Source: Augochlora pura | Taxonomy: Eukaryota; Arthropoda; Insecta; Hymenoptera; Halictidae | Assembly: GCF_028453695.1 (NCBI RefSeq) | Contig: NC_135775.1 | Location: 6,340,046 to 6,404,045, forward strand | Direction: 5' to 3' | DNA: 64,000 bases | Shown here: positions 10,320 through 25,300 of the stretch, one piece after another | Numbering within the stretch: position 1 is the first letter of the stretch | Layout: each line of letters begins with the position of its first letter | Notes under the pieces: model-generated | What the model saw: the letters and a program-made list of their open reading frames with translations, nothing else | What the model was told of the DNA's origin: nothing | The model's database searches: none | Translations under genes and position numbers: made by a program

Positions 10320-13300
10320 CTAGAACCACGAGGTCACACAGTCAGTGTTCAATCTACATATATGGAACTTGCGGATAAGAATGTTCTGAAAGATACCAAG
10401 AGTCGGTGTGCCTCGTCATAGGCCCGTCATGTATATTGAATCCTGCTCTTCCTGGATTATCTCGCTGGATCCTGACATGATCTTTCAATTTTGCCCTCCG
10501 TTCGTGTTCTATGACTTCTATAGCCGTGGACGGCGATTCTAAAGCCACCTGCTTCGTCAGCCTCCTTGGACTGGTTGATCTGCTCGAGTGAACCTCGTTC
10601 AACGTTGGCACCAGCGATATTGACTGCAATATAATCGACAGTTTTATCTTTGTGTAATTATAGTGATCTTTTTAATTGGAATGGAAGACTTACTGCATTG
10701 TCGGACGCCGTGCTGTCCTGTTTCACTGGCGCAGGCAGAGTTTCTTTCGAACCTTTTACGTTCCCGTTGCTGAAGTCCTTCTTATCTGCGATGGTAAGGA
10801 GTAATTAATCTCCTATAATTAGGAGTATATGTATAATATAGTGGCTTGAGTTAGTACGATAAATTTGTGGAAGTACATATAATAATTTTTAGAATAAATC
10901 TACTGATTTATATGAGAAAACTTGCCGGACCAATATAGATTATGATCATTAACAAATCTTAATTCTTTCACAGATACTGACGGAAGAATTTCCTCTTTCT
11001 ACCTTCGATCTCGTGGAGATTCAGCCCCTGCCGAAGATGCTTGATCAATCCGCTAAAGTCGCAGGTTCCCTGAGGCCCGACTGGTAGCAATCGTTCTGGT
11101 TTCGGTAGCTCCAGCTGAGAGATGCTGCGAGGACTTGCGATGTCGCTCACGCTGGTGCAGGTCTCGCTGTTCTGATCGAACGACGAACCTGGGGAACATG
11201 TTGTCCGAATTCCTCGATTAATATTCAGTTCAGACTGCATTCTTATTCGCAGTATACTTACTAACTGTCAACACGTCCATCTTGGACAGTGGAGAATCTG
11301 GCGAGCCGTAGGACTCCTCGCATGCTAGAATTCGTTGCGGTGGTCTGGAACCTGCAAATTATTAAATTACAAAATTTAACATGTGTATATCAATAATGAG
11401 TATTAATTTTAGAAATTAAGCACTTAGTCTCTCTTTCTTTTTCAATCGCTATCCGCATTTGTAACACCATAAAGAAATGTGTTACCTCTACCATAAGTGT
11501 TATCGGGCAGACTCAAAGTTGCGACAGTTATAGAGCAGATTCTGTAGTTGCTCTTTGCTTCTAGTTATTTTTACCTGTAATACGATTTGAGGTACCGATG
11601 GGCAATAGTCGTTCCACCAACGGAGTTGTCAAAAGTTGAGGAACGTCAATCCAGCTTTGATTCTGACCGTTTTCGGTGCTGGTGATCTGAGAGGAGATCG
11701 AGCTGACCGCTGGTGAACTAGATTGGTCGCTACTAGTCACTGTGACTACTTGACCAGGTGAAACTGGTGATGCTACCGTCACAGTTTGCTCTATCCTCTT
11801 CTGGCGACTCAGATGCTTCGAGGTCGGTGAGTCTGAGTTGCTCGATGGGGCTGGCAGCTTCTCTTTTGGCATTTCGTGTCTGCAATCGTGTTATGTTACA
11901 TTTAACATCATCTGAATTGGACTTAGAGGATCTCCTAAGTGTTCAATTTTTGCGTAGAAAAAGAATTAAAATTGAGAGAGAATAGAAATCTTCAAACTCG
12001 AAAAAATTGCCTATAGTGTAGTTTATATAGTATTGAGATTGACGATCTCTAACATTGCACCTGGCAAGCAATAAAAATTGCTGATCTGCATTATTTGCAA
12101 TTTATCCAATCATTATCCGTGGAAATGTGTTTGTAATTTTTATAATCATAAATTGAGAAACTTAGTAGACTTGATTTAGGTGAATTTGTAAATAAAATTC
12201 GATATTACTTTGGAGGCTGCGGCGTAGATGCACAGGTAGCAAAAGCCGTGGACATCGGAAAGGGTTTCGAGGTCGCTGTTTCCCCATTGAAGGCCACCTG
12301 CACAGTAATATTCCTCTCCTGGCTGGCCTTCTGCCACGCTGGTTTCTCTGTGATCGTCCTTTCCAAGATCCCTTTCTCCGGCGTTGATCTCTCCGGGATT
12401 TTTTCGGGCAACGCTTTAGCGATCGCGGCGATCTTTTGGAAATCTGCTTGTCCACTCAGAAACGGGCTAGTTACCATCATCTTCACTCCTTCGTGGACGC
12501 TCCACTTCTTTTGGGGTCTTGGTGGTTGCTTAAAAAACAAATCACCAAGACGAGTTATAAATTTCTGCTTTTTGGGCTTAAACTGAAAACAGCATTTCCG
12601 AAAAAAATTTTACAAAGTCGGTACATTTCGTCAAACTTGGCAATTATCAACATGATAAACATGGTCTCATATTTAAGGAGTTTCAGTGGTGAAGGTGTAT
12701 GAAACTTAAAATCTAAAAATAAGTAGAAGTATCAAGCTTTAATTTAACAACAAAGTCGCCATTCTACAATGATTTTCACAGAGTTAGGACAGTCAAAGTT
12801 GGTCAATTTTTATCCAAAATCTGTCCATGATAGAATCTGGAGTAAATGGAGAATTTGAGTCGTCTTGATCGGCACCAAAAGGGTTAAATAAAAGAACAAT
12901 GGGATCGCGTTCGATTAGAAGGACCAGGTAAATTACCTGATGAGAATCCTCCTCGTTGCCCAAGAACCAAGTGGGCCTGGATATCTCCATCTTTTTGGTG
13001 TGGTGATGGGCCCAGTCCATCCTCCCGACGAGGTCGAGGGGCGTCGACGCCCTGGCACCGTAAAGGGAGATGCTCCTGGTGACAGCTGACGGGGTGTCCT
13101 CCAGCTCGCCGAGCGATCCACCACTGCTGCCATGTAAGGTGCTGTCAGATTTTGGGCTCTCGGGTATTGCGGCCAGCTCGGACTCCGTATCATCCGCATT
13201 GATCGAGTAGCTTCGCAGAGCATTCACAATAGCGGAAATTGTAACAAGCAGCTACTAGTGTAAGCACAGGCACGAGTGATGTACTCTCTTTCTCTCTTTC

Positions 13301-16300
13301 TTTCTCTCTCTGGCTCTCCTGGACACTCTATTAATCGGACAATCTAGGATGCTCGAGCCATCGTACTATCTCTTGGCAATTGCAACAGTGAAGTACAGTA
13401 CTCACGATGACCCCTATCAGCTCGGTTTCTTACCGTAGGACCTCGTTTGTGCGAACTAGTCAATGCTCCACGTCGGATAGACGATCTTTTTTCGTAGCGG
13501 GTCTGGCGTGTTCTCGAGTACAGGAATTTTTACATACGTTGCCCAGGTGTAGTTACAGTGATTATTCGTGAGCAATTGGATCGAAAGTGTTAGATCTGAT
13601 GAGATCAACCCTCATCCCTTCCTCCTTCAATTTGGTACTATTTTCAAGTTTCGGAGTACATTATTCTGTTATTTTTTTAGGAAAATTGATCTTATACTTT
13701 ATGACTTTTATTTTTTTGACATAGAAAGAGTTTTATGTATTAATGTGACACTAATTTCACGAGCAGAAGAAGACGTTACACCTTTTGTCTTATTTTAGAA
13801 GCTATAGGGAGCCGAGCTGTAATACTTTGCAAGAATTTAGAATAATTTCAAATTTGATTAATGAGCAGTAACAAAGGATTATGCTACACGTTTTAAAACA
13901 AATTTTACGAGAATAATCTGAAGCGATTATTTTGTAAATATGTTTTTCTTCATTTCATGATTTGCCTCCTGCTATATTGATTTTTTCCGATAGTGCCAAC
14001 TTGATAGACAAGGATTAAGTTAGAAAAATGAGGAGAGGGGATGAGGGTTAAATTAATGAAGGTGACTAGTAAGGGTGGTTAACGAATAGACCGCGGATCA
14101 CCGAACAAACGTTTCCTCTAATTTTCGATTATCTCAATCAATTGTTGTTCATTTTATTCCAACAGAATCCGCGGTCCATCGACGAACCTCTTTTATCCTC
14201 CGTTGTCCTACGACATGTTCGGATAAGCGAGGTTCTACTGTACTAAGTTCCGTTCCCGCGATTCAAAGACAGTTGATTCGTTTCGCAGCGAGGGGATGAT
14301 TTTATTTACAATCCGGTATCGCATTCAATTGTGATTATCCTCGTCTCGGTTACTACGATCGCTAGTCATTTTGTGCATCGATTGATCAAACATATTCACG
14401 ACTCGATAGATTCTTCAGTGTGTTATCGTTTGTTTCGCCAAGTGCAAGCTCTTCGTTGATTCTATTTCTCAAATTTTGAATAGGGGTTAGGTTAGACCGC
14501 AGATTTTCGCGCGGAATGGAAGTTTCTTGCATCGACTGCGCTTTGCAAATATTAAATCGTACTTTTCCATAGAACTTTCAATTCGAAACGCATAAAATCC
14601 GCAGTCCGGTTACTCTATTGGCAAGTCATTTTCTTGGTAGAGAGACAAGAAGATCGACAAAAAGGTGGGGTTCACAGAAGATCCGTGATAGTGCAAAGTC
14701 CGCAGACGTGTCAGTCGAGGAACATTCCAAGCTATAGTTAGCCTAATGCTCTACCTTCTCGTGGGGGGTTGGGGGGGGGGGTGGTGGTCTAGGATTTCAT
14801 CTAAAATGCAGTCGAATCGGACAGAGGTATGAGTGAAATGACCTGGAATGTTTGTTGCTGTAGCGACAGCTCGGCGCGCTCTCCTCCCAGTGGGTCTCCA
14901 TTTGGCTGTGCGTCGGACCTGGACTGCGCTGATGCACCGAGACCATTGGAGTCCTTATGGGAGTACCTTCGGTGTTTGGTTCTCCTACAGCGTTCATTCC
15001 CAGGTCGTGGTCGACGCCGAGAGATGGTTGCGATACGTCTAAAAAAAGGACGCAATTAATCAGAGTCGGAATCATAATTTATCGTTATTCGAATAACTTT
15101 TTTATCTAGCTTATTATTCCAGTGAATAATCAATTCAATGATTTTATTCGTAAATAATTTGCGAGGATAGAAATAAAGTAAACTGGTTAAAGATTAAGCT
15201 ACCACGTGATCTGGAAGGCGGAGCACTCATCACCACCGTGGCAGGTATCTTCTTGCACTGATGGTGCTGCATGTCCAGCGTGTTCAGCACGATCTTGATT
15301 AACACCTGTAGCTGGTTGCACCACGGTTGCTGACCGTATTGGCACTGAACAGGACGATGACAAGGAATGCTGACATTTTTACAAAGTGTAGAAGAAATCA
15401 ATTCGAAACAAGTCATTTGTACCTTGTAGAGGATAACTAGAAGAGCCATGAGCCAGGAACGCCTGTTATGGGGTTCGAGGTACCAGAGGCTGTAGGTGGG
15501 AGCTTGATGATCCATAGAAGACAGTCCTTGAGGTGGGCAAGGTGAGTGTTGCAAAATGGCTAGCACCGGAGGTGTCATTACCCATCCCATTACGTGATTT
15601 TGATCCAGAAGTTGGGGGAGGTTGGCGATGAAGACGTTGAAAACCGGAGAAACCCTACAGGATTATATGATTAATCAACGATATGGAAGAGGGAAACATT
15701 GTTGCTTGAATTAGGGTACCTCAAACGTTGAGGAGAAGTGTGGAAAGTCCTTTCGGTCTGGTTGTAGCCTAACAGGAGGTAAAGGTGTCTCAGAACTATT
15801 CCCTGGGTTTTGGACAGCGGTTTTTCGTCCGTCGGGTAGGCCTGTGGATCATGCATTGTTATGATGATACAGTAATGATTCTAATAGCTCGGACAATATA
15901 ACATCGACAACAATAAATATTATCGATTATATTGCTTAGGACAAAAAGGTTTCGGAAAAGAATAGACTGAGCTACCTGGTCTTGTCTAGATAGAAACTGC
16001 ATCAGTAGGAACACCAGCAGGTGCATCGTCTCTTTGTCGGCCTCCTCGTAGTCGACGATTTTGTTGGTGCATCCTGGTAGTGTGCTGGTTTCGTCGACCA
16101 TGTTGAGCGAATGTACATGGCCATCTGCAACGGTGAACGATATTAACGTCCGCGCTTTTCCGGCGGAATGAAGAAAAGTCCGATGGAAAATTCTTGTCTA
16201 CAGAAAGTCAGATCAAAGGAAAGAATCTTACCATCGTTATCATACAATAGACAGATTGAGTTAGTGTTTAAGATTCGTTACGAAAGAAAGAAGATATAGA

Positions 16301-19300
16301 GCAAGAGTATCAAGTCGACTTCAGATTAACGAAAGAGGAATTTCCAGGCATTAACTACGATCGTTGCAAAATCGAATGGTTGTTCAAGGAATTTATCTAA
16401 TAGTAAATTGTAAAGTATGCATTTCGTGCTCAATGGGCTAATACTATGACTGCTAAAGTGATCTTGAACAACCAGTTTCTTTGCGATCAAGTTTAAAGAG
16501 ACTCGCAGTATTTATAGAAAAGCATAGGACAGCAGAGAATGCTATTTTAATTAATCATAATATAAAAGCGAACGAGTAAGCTATTCTAAAATATGTACAA
16601 GGAAACTACTACTCGTTTCTATGATTAACCACATTCAAGAGAGTAAGAATCAATCTCAAAACAAGCATACTCAGCTCGATCATCGGCAGGCACACGAATA
16701 CTTAAGCATCTCGAATCGCTAGTAAACGCTTTAGGAAAGTTGAAATCATGTAACTGCCAACAATCGTGATTAGCAATTCGAGACATTGGAGTTTCTATCT
16801 ATACGGAGATGAGCAGAATTTTATTCAACCCAGTGCACCGTTCACGGTATTTAAACATTTATAATATACATTATGTTATTATCTTTCGCTTGTTTATATA
16901 TTTTTGCAAGAAGCAAGCGAAAGCAAAGATCTGCTTCTGAGCTGAACAGTGCACCAGGACTAACCAGTGAACGCTGACTCCAAAAGTCATAAAATTCCTC
17001 GACGTATCAATCTCAAAGTGAAAAATAGATGTCCAGCCACCGGATAGCAGAGTTGACTTTATAAAACGATTTGTCTCATTTACGAGCGTTCTGTCCACGC
17101 ATCGCCACGTGAAAAATGAATAGCCGGCTACCGGACAGTAAAATCGACTTTGTAAAATAACCCGTCTGATTTATGCGTGTTTCGTGCATCAATTTCGAAT
17201 TGAAAAATAAATGGTCGGATTGCAGACAGTAAGATTTACTATCGAAAACAATCTGTGTAATTGATGAACGTTCTGTACATCAATTTCCAACTGAAAAATA
17301 AATGGTCAGCTTGTGGACGGTAAGATTGACTTTGTAAAACAATCTGTATAATTGATGAACACTTCCAAATGAAAAATAAATGTCCAGCTTCCAGATACGA
17401 CTGACTTTATAAAACGATTTGTCTCATTTATGAGTATTCTGTTCATACGTCTCTAAATGAAGAATAAATGGCTATCTATCAGACAGCAAGACCGACTTTC
17501 TAAAACAATCTATGCAATTGATGAATATTCCGTCAATTTCCAAATGAGAAATTAATGGTCAGTTACCAGGCAATAAGATCTTTGTAAAATGATTCGTCTC
17601 AATCATGAATGTTTTCTTCACGCATCTTAAATAAAAAAATGATTGGTCAGCCATTGGAAAATAAGATTTACTTTTTTAAATAATTCGTCTCTTTTCCAAA
17701 CGTCTTTTACATCTACGTCCAAATGAAAAACGAATGGCCAGTTAGTAGAGAGTATTTTTTTAAACGATCCGCTCGAAGATAAAGGTTTGCTCATCTCCTT
17801 AGCGCAGCGTCAAGCCCAGCCTCCAAAGCAATCCTCCAAGTTACCCCATAGACAGGGACTTACCGATGGTCCCCACACCGAACACACACCTATCCCGAAC
17901 GTCGACATCCTCGACAACGTGACAAAGTATCGCATATACAGAGTGGGCGGGGAACATGGGAACATTGAACCGCGTAACACAGAGGAATGCCACGTTTGTT
18001 TTTTTTAGGGCAGCGCAGACACACTACTCTACCTGGTATACTGTTATTAGGTGGGGTGGACCCCAGCAACTGACCCAGTCCGAATCTGGAGCTCTTGCGC
18101 TTCAGGATAGGCGCCGAGTATTGCCGGCTGTACACCTTTTCCTTTTCTGCGCGGTCAGGGAAGTGGAACACAGGTCAAAAAAACAAAACACACACGTGTG
18201 TGCGGGTCAAGCGACGACTAAATCATGTGAAACAGTTCCGTTCAGCGAAGTCGCCACAGACAATCGAGTCTTCACGAATCGTGTCTGTCGATTCGATTTT
18301 TGTGGACTTACTAGAATACGCACAGTTCTAGCATTTCGCAAAAAAATTGAGAAGTCGGCTTGCGCCGAGCTCGCCTCTCATTGGTAAGCGTATTTTGTTA
18401 ACAATTCCTAAACAAAGCCGCGCATTGCGTTTTCACTAAGGAAAAAAGTTCGAATGATCTCATTTATAATATATGTACTGTAGCAGATTTTTGTTATCAT
18501 ATGTTCGAAAAATTGTATCTTGGTCAATTTTTTGGGAAAGTTAGCACTGTACGACGTAATCTTCGGACGATCTATTATCTATTCTCTGGCGTTAGTCTAG
18601 CTTGCAAGGTCCGACGAGGATCTAGTTCTGATCAGTCTTTCGTCAAGCTTTTAGCAATGATTCGCTTGATTCGGTTTCAGGAGTGTCGATGGACCGCGGA
18701 TCTTTGATATAGATAAATATAAAAAACAGAGTTTATTAAAATTTATTAATTCTGAAACTTCTATCAAATTTTATAGATCACAAAAATAGTCCCTCGACAC
18801 GGCATTGTAAAATCCGCAGTCCAAATGTCGATTGCTTTCGATACCCCTGAACCCTGTTACCTTGCTTCGTGTCCTGCCGAGGGATCATGGACGCAGGCGC
18901 CGACATAGTTCGCTTGTAGGGCCACTTTGTGCCGAAGCTTGCACTCAAGGTCTTTATCGAGTTCGTCCCGCTGCCATCCGATTGCGACAGAGCTTCTTGA
19001 GCCCTGTGCAACTTCTTCATGAAGATCTCGCTGTTGAGATCCGTGTTTCTGAGATCTGCAAAGCAATTCGTTTCTCTGTCTTGTTCTTTCCACTGCAAAA
19101 TTCTTTCTCGGCGCGAGAATGCGGCGTTTAATCGACTCCACTGATTTTCGATCGAGATACTCACCGCGCAGATAGGGTATATCTCCCGATCTCTCCAAGC
19201 TGATCTGAGCCTCGAGGAACAACGTATCGAATCGATTCAAAAAGAACTCCCAAGTCAAGATATGTCTGTCGCTCAGACTGTTGTGCAGCTGGTAGAGTGA

Positions 19301-22300
19301 CTGCAGCACCATCGGTCGGTCCACTATCACTGAATCGAACTGAGTCTCCAAACAGAGGATCAGCGACTGAGAAGAACAATAGTTTATCAAAGAATAACGT
19401 TAGACCTATCGCCTATCTTATTTCCTACAGCTCAGTTAATTTATAAATTTTTATTTTATGAAATTGCTTTGCTCAATGTATATTTAATTTGTAAGAGTAA
19501 TCTTTAGACTAGCATCTGAATTGCATCTAATACACAAATCATAGCCAATCTGCACGTCTAATAATATTTTAATATAAAAGTACCTACTATGGAACGCTTT
19601 GTACCCAATTTGGAACGGTACGATATTATCACCGATTTTATTATAATTGAAAAGTGTTATTGCTGAATATTGATGTTACTGTTCCATAGATTGATGTGTC
19701 TAGATGACGTAACGAACGTTGAAATATCTATTTAATATGAATAAAATATATACGATCACACTAGTAAAGTATTACAACGAGACATCGTTTGAAGTGCATC
19801 AAAAATTCAAATACACAATATGAAACAATCGTATACAAATAAAAATTTTTTACTGCCAATTGTTATAGTGGATTTATAAAGAACAATGTTCAAAAATATG
19901 AGTAAAATTTTTACGTCCATTTTGCTCTATGTATACATGCTGTATCTATTTTTATCATACTACTGTTTCAAGTAAGGGTCATAATTGACCAAAGTGTTTC
20001 ATGATAGGTACTTGCACCGTATTAATTTTTCTTCCTCGAGATTTGTAACCGATACAGACTCAATGTATAATTGATCTACTCGGTGCTACAGTTACACTCT
20101 TCCGGCTAGTTAAAAATTTCTTATAAATGATCACCGCAAAATCGTACCCTCATGGCCGCGTCATGGATAGTGCCAAGGAACAAAGTAGCTCTCTGGGCGA
20201 CATAAACGTTGCCGTCGTCCATGCTGGCTATCAGATAGCAGAACGCGTTCGCCAGCGCAGCCTGAAGACTGGTAACGTTCCTCAGAGGTGTCGAGTCCAT
20301 GAATCTCGCGATCAACGTCACCCTCTCGACTAGCGAACGACGAACACGAAACAATAAATCATTCCGATCTGTCGCCTCTGTGGTAGCACAGTGAACTCCT
20401 CGATTACCTGCCACGAAGCGAACTCGCCAATCTGAATTATGGAACTCCTCTTGGATCAGCCTCCAAAACGTGTCGGTTCCGCAAGGTAGAGTGACGCAGT
20501 GGAGCAACAACGGCACTGTGATCTGCGCTATGTGCGAGTACTCTGCGTTCAGCAGCTCCCATAAACTGTGACAAGCGGAACTCAGCGTAAATATTGGAGA
20601 ACAGTCTATAATTGATAGAGTAATAGTTACTTGGAGGCTGCAGAGAATATCTGTTACTTTTCATTCAGCTGAAAGTCGAACCGATTAAACAACAAATTGT
20701 TGCAGTCGTAAAGACTCCGGTTATGATTAGACTGCGGATTTTATGCGTTTATAGGAAAAATGATAACGCGAAATAGCTGGACTAGTGTATGGAGGAAATA
20801 TAATCCGTTTTCTCACTTTTTGATCAAGAGATTCTCTTGGCACCAGGTGAAGAATCCTCGGTGGTCCTTCACTGCGATGTTGAAGGCGTCGCCGTACAAA
20901 CACATCACGTTCAAACACTGCAGCATGTAGTAAAGGATGTCCGGCTTCTCGATCGTCATTATTTCCTGCGTTCGAACAAATTGAACAGTGAAAAACTTTG
21001 AAATAACATCAAACAGTGAAATAGAAATTCTTAACAAGTGTTAAATTCATAGGTTGCCTGGTATCTATGATTTCTTTTTCTATTTAGTACATGATGAAAG
21101 CGAGACGAATTTTGTGAAAGAATAAAATTGGCTTCTGGCACCTTCAAGAGTTTATGAATGTACTGCAGCTGCTCCGGAAGGTCCTCGATCTTGAAACGAA
21201 ACTTGCCAACGGACGTGTGCCAGAAATCGGCGTCGTCGTTCTCCGGACTGAGATTCAATGGCTGATCGTTCGCTCCGATTAATCGAGGCTTCGCCACGCT
21301 CACCGTCGCCGTCGCTGAAAGAAACTCGTTCGATCAGCAGACTCGAAAATAGCATTACAAACTTCTACTTTTGTAAACAATTCGAGAAACTTCTGTTCTC
21401 TTCGCTTAGAACTTTCGAAGACTCGCATACGCTATGAATCCACACTCGACAGCAAAGTTGAAGCGTCGGTAATTTTTAACAAAAATTGTTGCGACGTAAT
21501 TCAATCCTTAAAATTAAAGGAAAAAGTCCGAATTTTACGATGCTGTGAATGAGATGATCGAAGAAAATTTTGCAACTCCTTGGGGGATGTTGAACTTTAC
21601 ACTTTTTTGATATCACGAACATGTCTTTTTTCGGATAATACAGTCGTGGGATGCATGATATTTAAAATTAAAATATGGTATCGTAAAATGGAGACTTCAA
21701 GCATTAATTTTTGCTAAAAAACATGATTTTATGATAGCTTGTTACGCAGTTATAGCTCTTCGCAGGTTGACAATTTTTCGGCAAAAAATGACCGATGCTT
21801 TAACATCGACGTCGTGTATATTAATGAGCTAAAGTTCTAAATTCGATGGACCTAATTCTGTAAGATTTAGGGTAGTACAAGCTAACATATGGCCAGACGT
21901 GTAACTGGTAGTTAGCCACGGTCGATAGCACTCAGCTATTCAACGGGAGTAATTAATTCATCGAAGTAGAACGAGTCTACGTGTGGTCAGCCGTCGCTGG
22001 GAGCGATACAGGTTCATCGATTTTATTCTATTGTTCACCGTATTGTATCTAACTCTGTCATTCTATAAAACGTGCATCTACATCTTCATTTTCCAAAATT
22101 GAATTACGAAATTGATATTTTTATTCAGATATTTTTTAATTTTTTATTCTTCCTCGTCGTATTGTACCTTTCTTTTAATACTTAAAGATAATAATGCCAC
22201 TAAAAGGGATTCTTTGTTATCTACCTAGACCTACAAAGCCCTACATAGATTTTTTCACTCGAGTGACAAATCCTCCGCAAAAATTAATCAAATAATTATT

Positions 22301-25300
22301 ATTTCTAATCCTTTCTGTAATAAACGCATTCTATTAATACGACGAATTCAGCGGAAGGTTAAATTCCTAGTTCACGAATTTGTTAATAATTGCTACAGTT
22401 AGCGGTTCTATCTTTTATGCTATAGGATGAGGGGCTCGTTCTCACCTACGTCGGTCTCCGAAAGGGTGACAGCCCTGGCAACGGCCGATATCACTTTCTC
22501 CGGCGGCATGATGGCCGCCAAGTCCAGCTGCTCCGAAACGGTCTCTACAGTGGCTGTCATGATCTGTTCGAAGAACTGATATAAACGATCAAAATAGCTA
22601 CCTCCGGCCACATAGATTAGCCTACCGTGTCAGTGGTCACACAACGCCATTTCGCAGTGGAAGAAGAGAGACAGAGATAGGCGCGCGCACACACACAGTT
22701 TAGACGAAGAGCATGCTGCATTGTTTGTTTTGGTTTTGTTTTTGGTTCTTGCAGAGAGAAGTGTATTCGCACAGATAGAGAGGGGAGATAGAAGACGGTG
22801 TACGTTAGGCGGTGTAACACTTTGTGTGTATACAGGGTGTATCAGAATTATTGTAACTTCCGAAAAGTGAGGGGTTCCTGAGGTTATTCGGAGTAATTTT
22901 TTCCTTGTCGAAAATGTGATCCGCGGCTTTGTTTCTCGAGTTATTAACGAAAAACGTTAACTAACGGGCTGCGCGGTCGAGTCAGCGAGCTGAACATGCT
23001 TCGCTCCGGGGTGCGACGGAAGGAGGCGGTTATACTCAGACTTTGAGTCGCGTTCGAAATAATGAACAAGAAGTGAATTTTCCGAATTTTAATTAATTTG
23101 AAAAATCTCAGAAATATTAGCTGGATGGACCTCGTTGGACCACGTTGATAATTCGCGCGCTCGCGTCCCATCGGCTACTGTTTGTTATTAATAACTCATA
23201 AACGAAGCCACGGATCACATTTTCGTCAAGGAAAAAATTACTCCAAATAACCTGAGGAACCCCTCATTTCCCGGAGTTACAATCATTTTAATACACCCCG
23301 TATAGAGATATTCAGCCATTTAATTAGATCGAGGGTCACAGTGTGCGAAGGAACGCGTCGAGCATACCTGAGGCATGTGCGCCAGAACACCTCCGACAGA
23401 GTGCATTTCCGGCACCGGCATACTGATCACCACGTCTGCCTTCGAATCGCCTTTCCTCGAACCCTCTGGGCTCTTCCGGCCGTGATCCTCCGCGTTCTCG
23501 TCCACGATTTTCTGTTAAAATATACGCCATTGAGAACATTGATTTTGAAAATAATTGATTGCTTGTGCGATTAATTTTTTTAAATCTTTTACCAATTCGT
23601 ATATTTGTTACTATATATATACATTTGTTTATTATATTTATTCTTATATTATTCTGGGCATTTTTCGATCATATTTTGTTCGAAGATTTTTAAAAGTATT
23701 TTTCAAACGTTATTAATGAACGATAACTATAACGTCAATACTGAAAGGATTATAGATGTTTAATACTTGCTATTCAAGTTTCTTTAATAAGTAAAATTTT
23801 TAACTGGGTTAACCAGTTGCTCTATAACATAAGTAACTATGTATACTGCTACTAAATAATCTGTTAAATTTAGTAATTAAATTATAAATACCATAGTAAA
23901 TAAATCGAAGCAATAAATTTCTAAAAAATACTTCTGTCACCCTAATCTGGGAATGAAAGTAGACTTTGCAAGAAACAAATTTTCCTCGCTTCGTTAGGCG
24001 CGGAAGAAATCGCAGGAGCAAAACTTTCTGTAACAGAAAAGCTCTTCAGCTTTGCGACTCGTTGAGTTTACAGCTCGAAATACATCGGTGCGACAGGGTT
24101 GAGACCCTGAGACCGTCACGGTCGATCTATCGCAACGAGGTAGAAGTGCGTCATTGAACGATCCACGTGTAGAAACACGTCGCGGACGCGGGCGATCACG
24201 GTTATTTCAGGAGACATGGCCTAACGAACTCACGTCAGGCGGGTAAGCTGGATTTTCCGGTGCCATGTAGGTGACCAACTGCAGGCAGAGCTGATGCCAG
24301 ATCACTCTGGATTCGCAGTAAGTGCACTCGGCACCGTCGCTGTCCGAGTTGCACACGTGACAGCTGTTCCAGTTCGATGCGACGATCGACTTCATCAGGT
24401 GGCACGCGTCTCTGCACACCCACGTGTTGATCCCCGTGTGCTTGTCGATGTTCTGCAGCTCCATCTTCAACCCATTCATCATTCTCAGTATCGTCGATTA
24501 TCTACCTCGTCGACGCGTTTCGACTTCTCCTTTGCAACCATGTGATTCGTTTCAATATAACGAGGTTGGAATACAGATGATGCACCGGCGAATAAAAAAT
24601 GAGACTACTGGTGCAGCGATTTCGTTCGAACTCGACTGTGACGTAATATGCATAAAACGAGGGGAGGTTTATGTCATCGTTTTGTTGCATTCGAATTTTT
24701 TCGTAAAATATAGACACTCTAGTGCTGCAACCTTTTTTGTGTTTTTGCTCACAAGAAGGTTGCACTTGAGAATTTTTATCTCTAATACTGATTGCTCGAT
24801 CGAGTTGATTCTTTTCTTGTTTTCATCGGAAAGATTTATTTTATTTCAAGGTTTTTTTCCGTTAACAGATTATTTCTACATTGTTCTTTAGAAAAATTAT
24901 AAAATCTCTCCTATCCTTCAAGTATCTTCATTTTTCCAAAATTGTAGTGAAATATGTAGTATATAAATGTTTAGTATTCAATAATCATATTTTGAAGAAA
25001 TTGATTCGAAGCTAATATTAGAAAGCACGTTATTATAATATTAATGACGAAATTAAATAATTTGGCGGTTTAATAGTCTTATCAATGGAACCCGTGTGTA
25101 ATTAATAATCTACGATAAGATTTTATTTTTTTATAATATAATATTAAGCAATTCCATATATTTACTATATTACTTAATATTATACGCTACTACTATTATA
25201 CGCTAAGTTTGAAATAATGTATTATATATCTCGCCACATTGTCGATAATCACATGCACCGACTTGATTTCGATAAATTGTATGAAAACTGTAAGCTTACC

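Larger units (their letters stand above)
13211..14842 (-). other. unc79 intron 28
   Basis: A 1.6-kb intron with a weak donor (GTCATT, 14842) and weak acceptor (13211). If unspliced, the exon 28 frame reads 15 more residues and stops at 14797-14799. It contains a run of G on the plus strand (about 14762-14787; a C-run in the transcript), a CT-rich microsatellite (about 13285-13317) and two copies of the GACYGCGGAT inverted-repeat element (14087-14178 and 14493-14608). No hidden exon was found. Confidence 0.6.

Noticed and set aside
16950..17780. CRISPR-like array
   Set aside because: The units are diverged along their whole length with no constant repeat and unique spacer, and the genome is animal.
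22617..22820. Minus-strand frame near unc79 exon 16
   Set aside because: It lies in intron 15 over CA/GA-rich low-complexity sequence and is not in phase with the adjacent exons.
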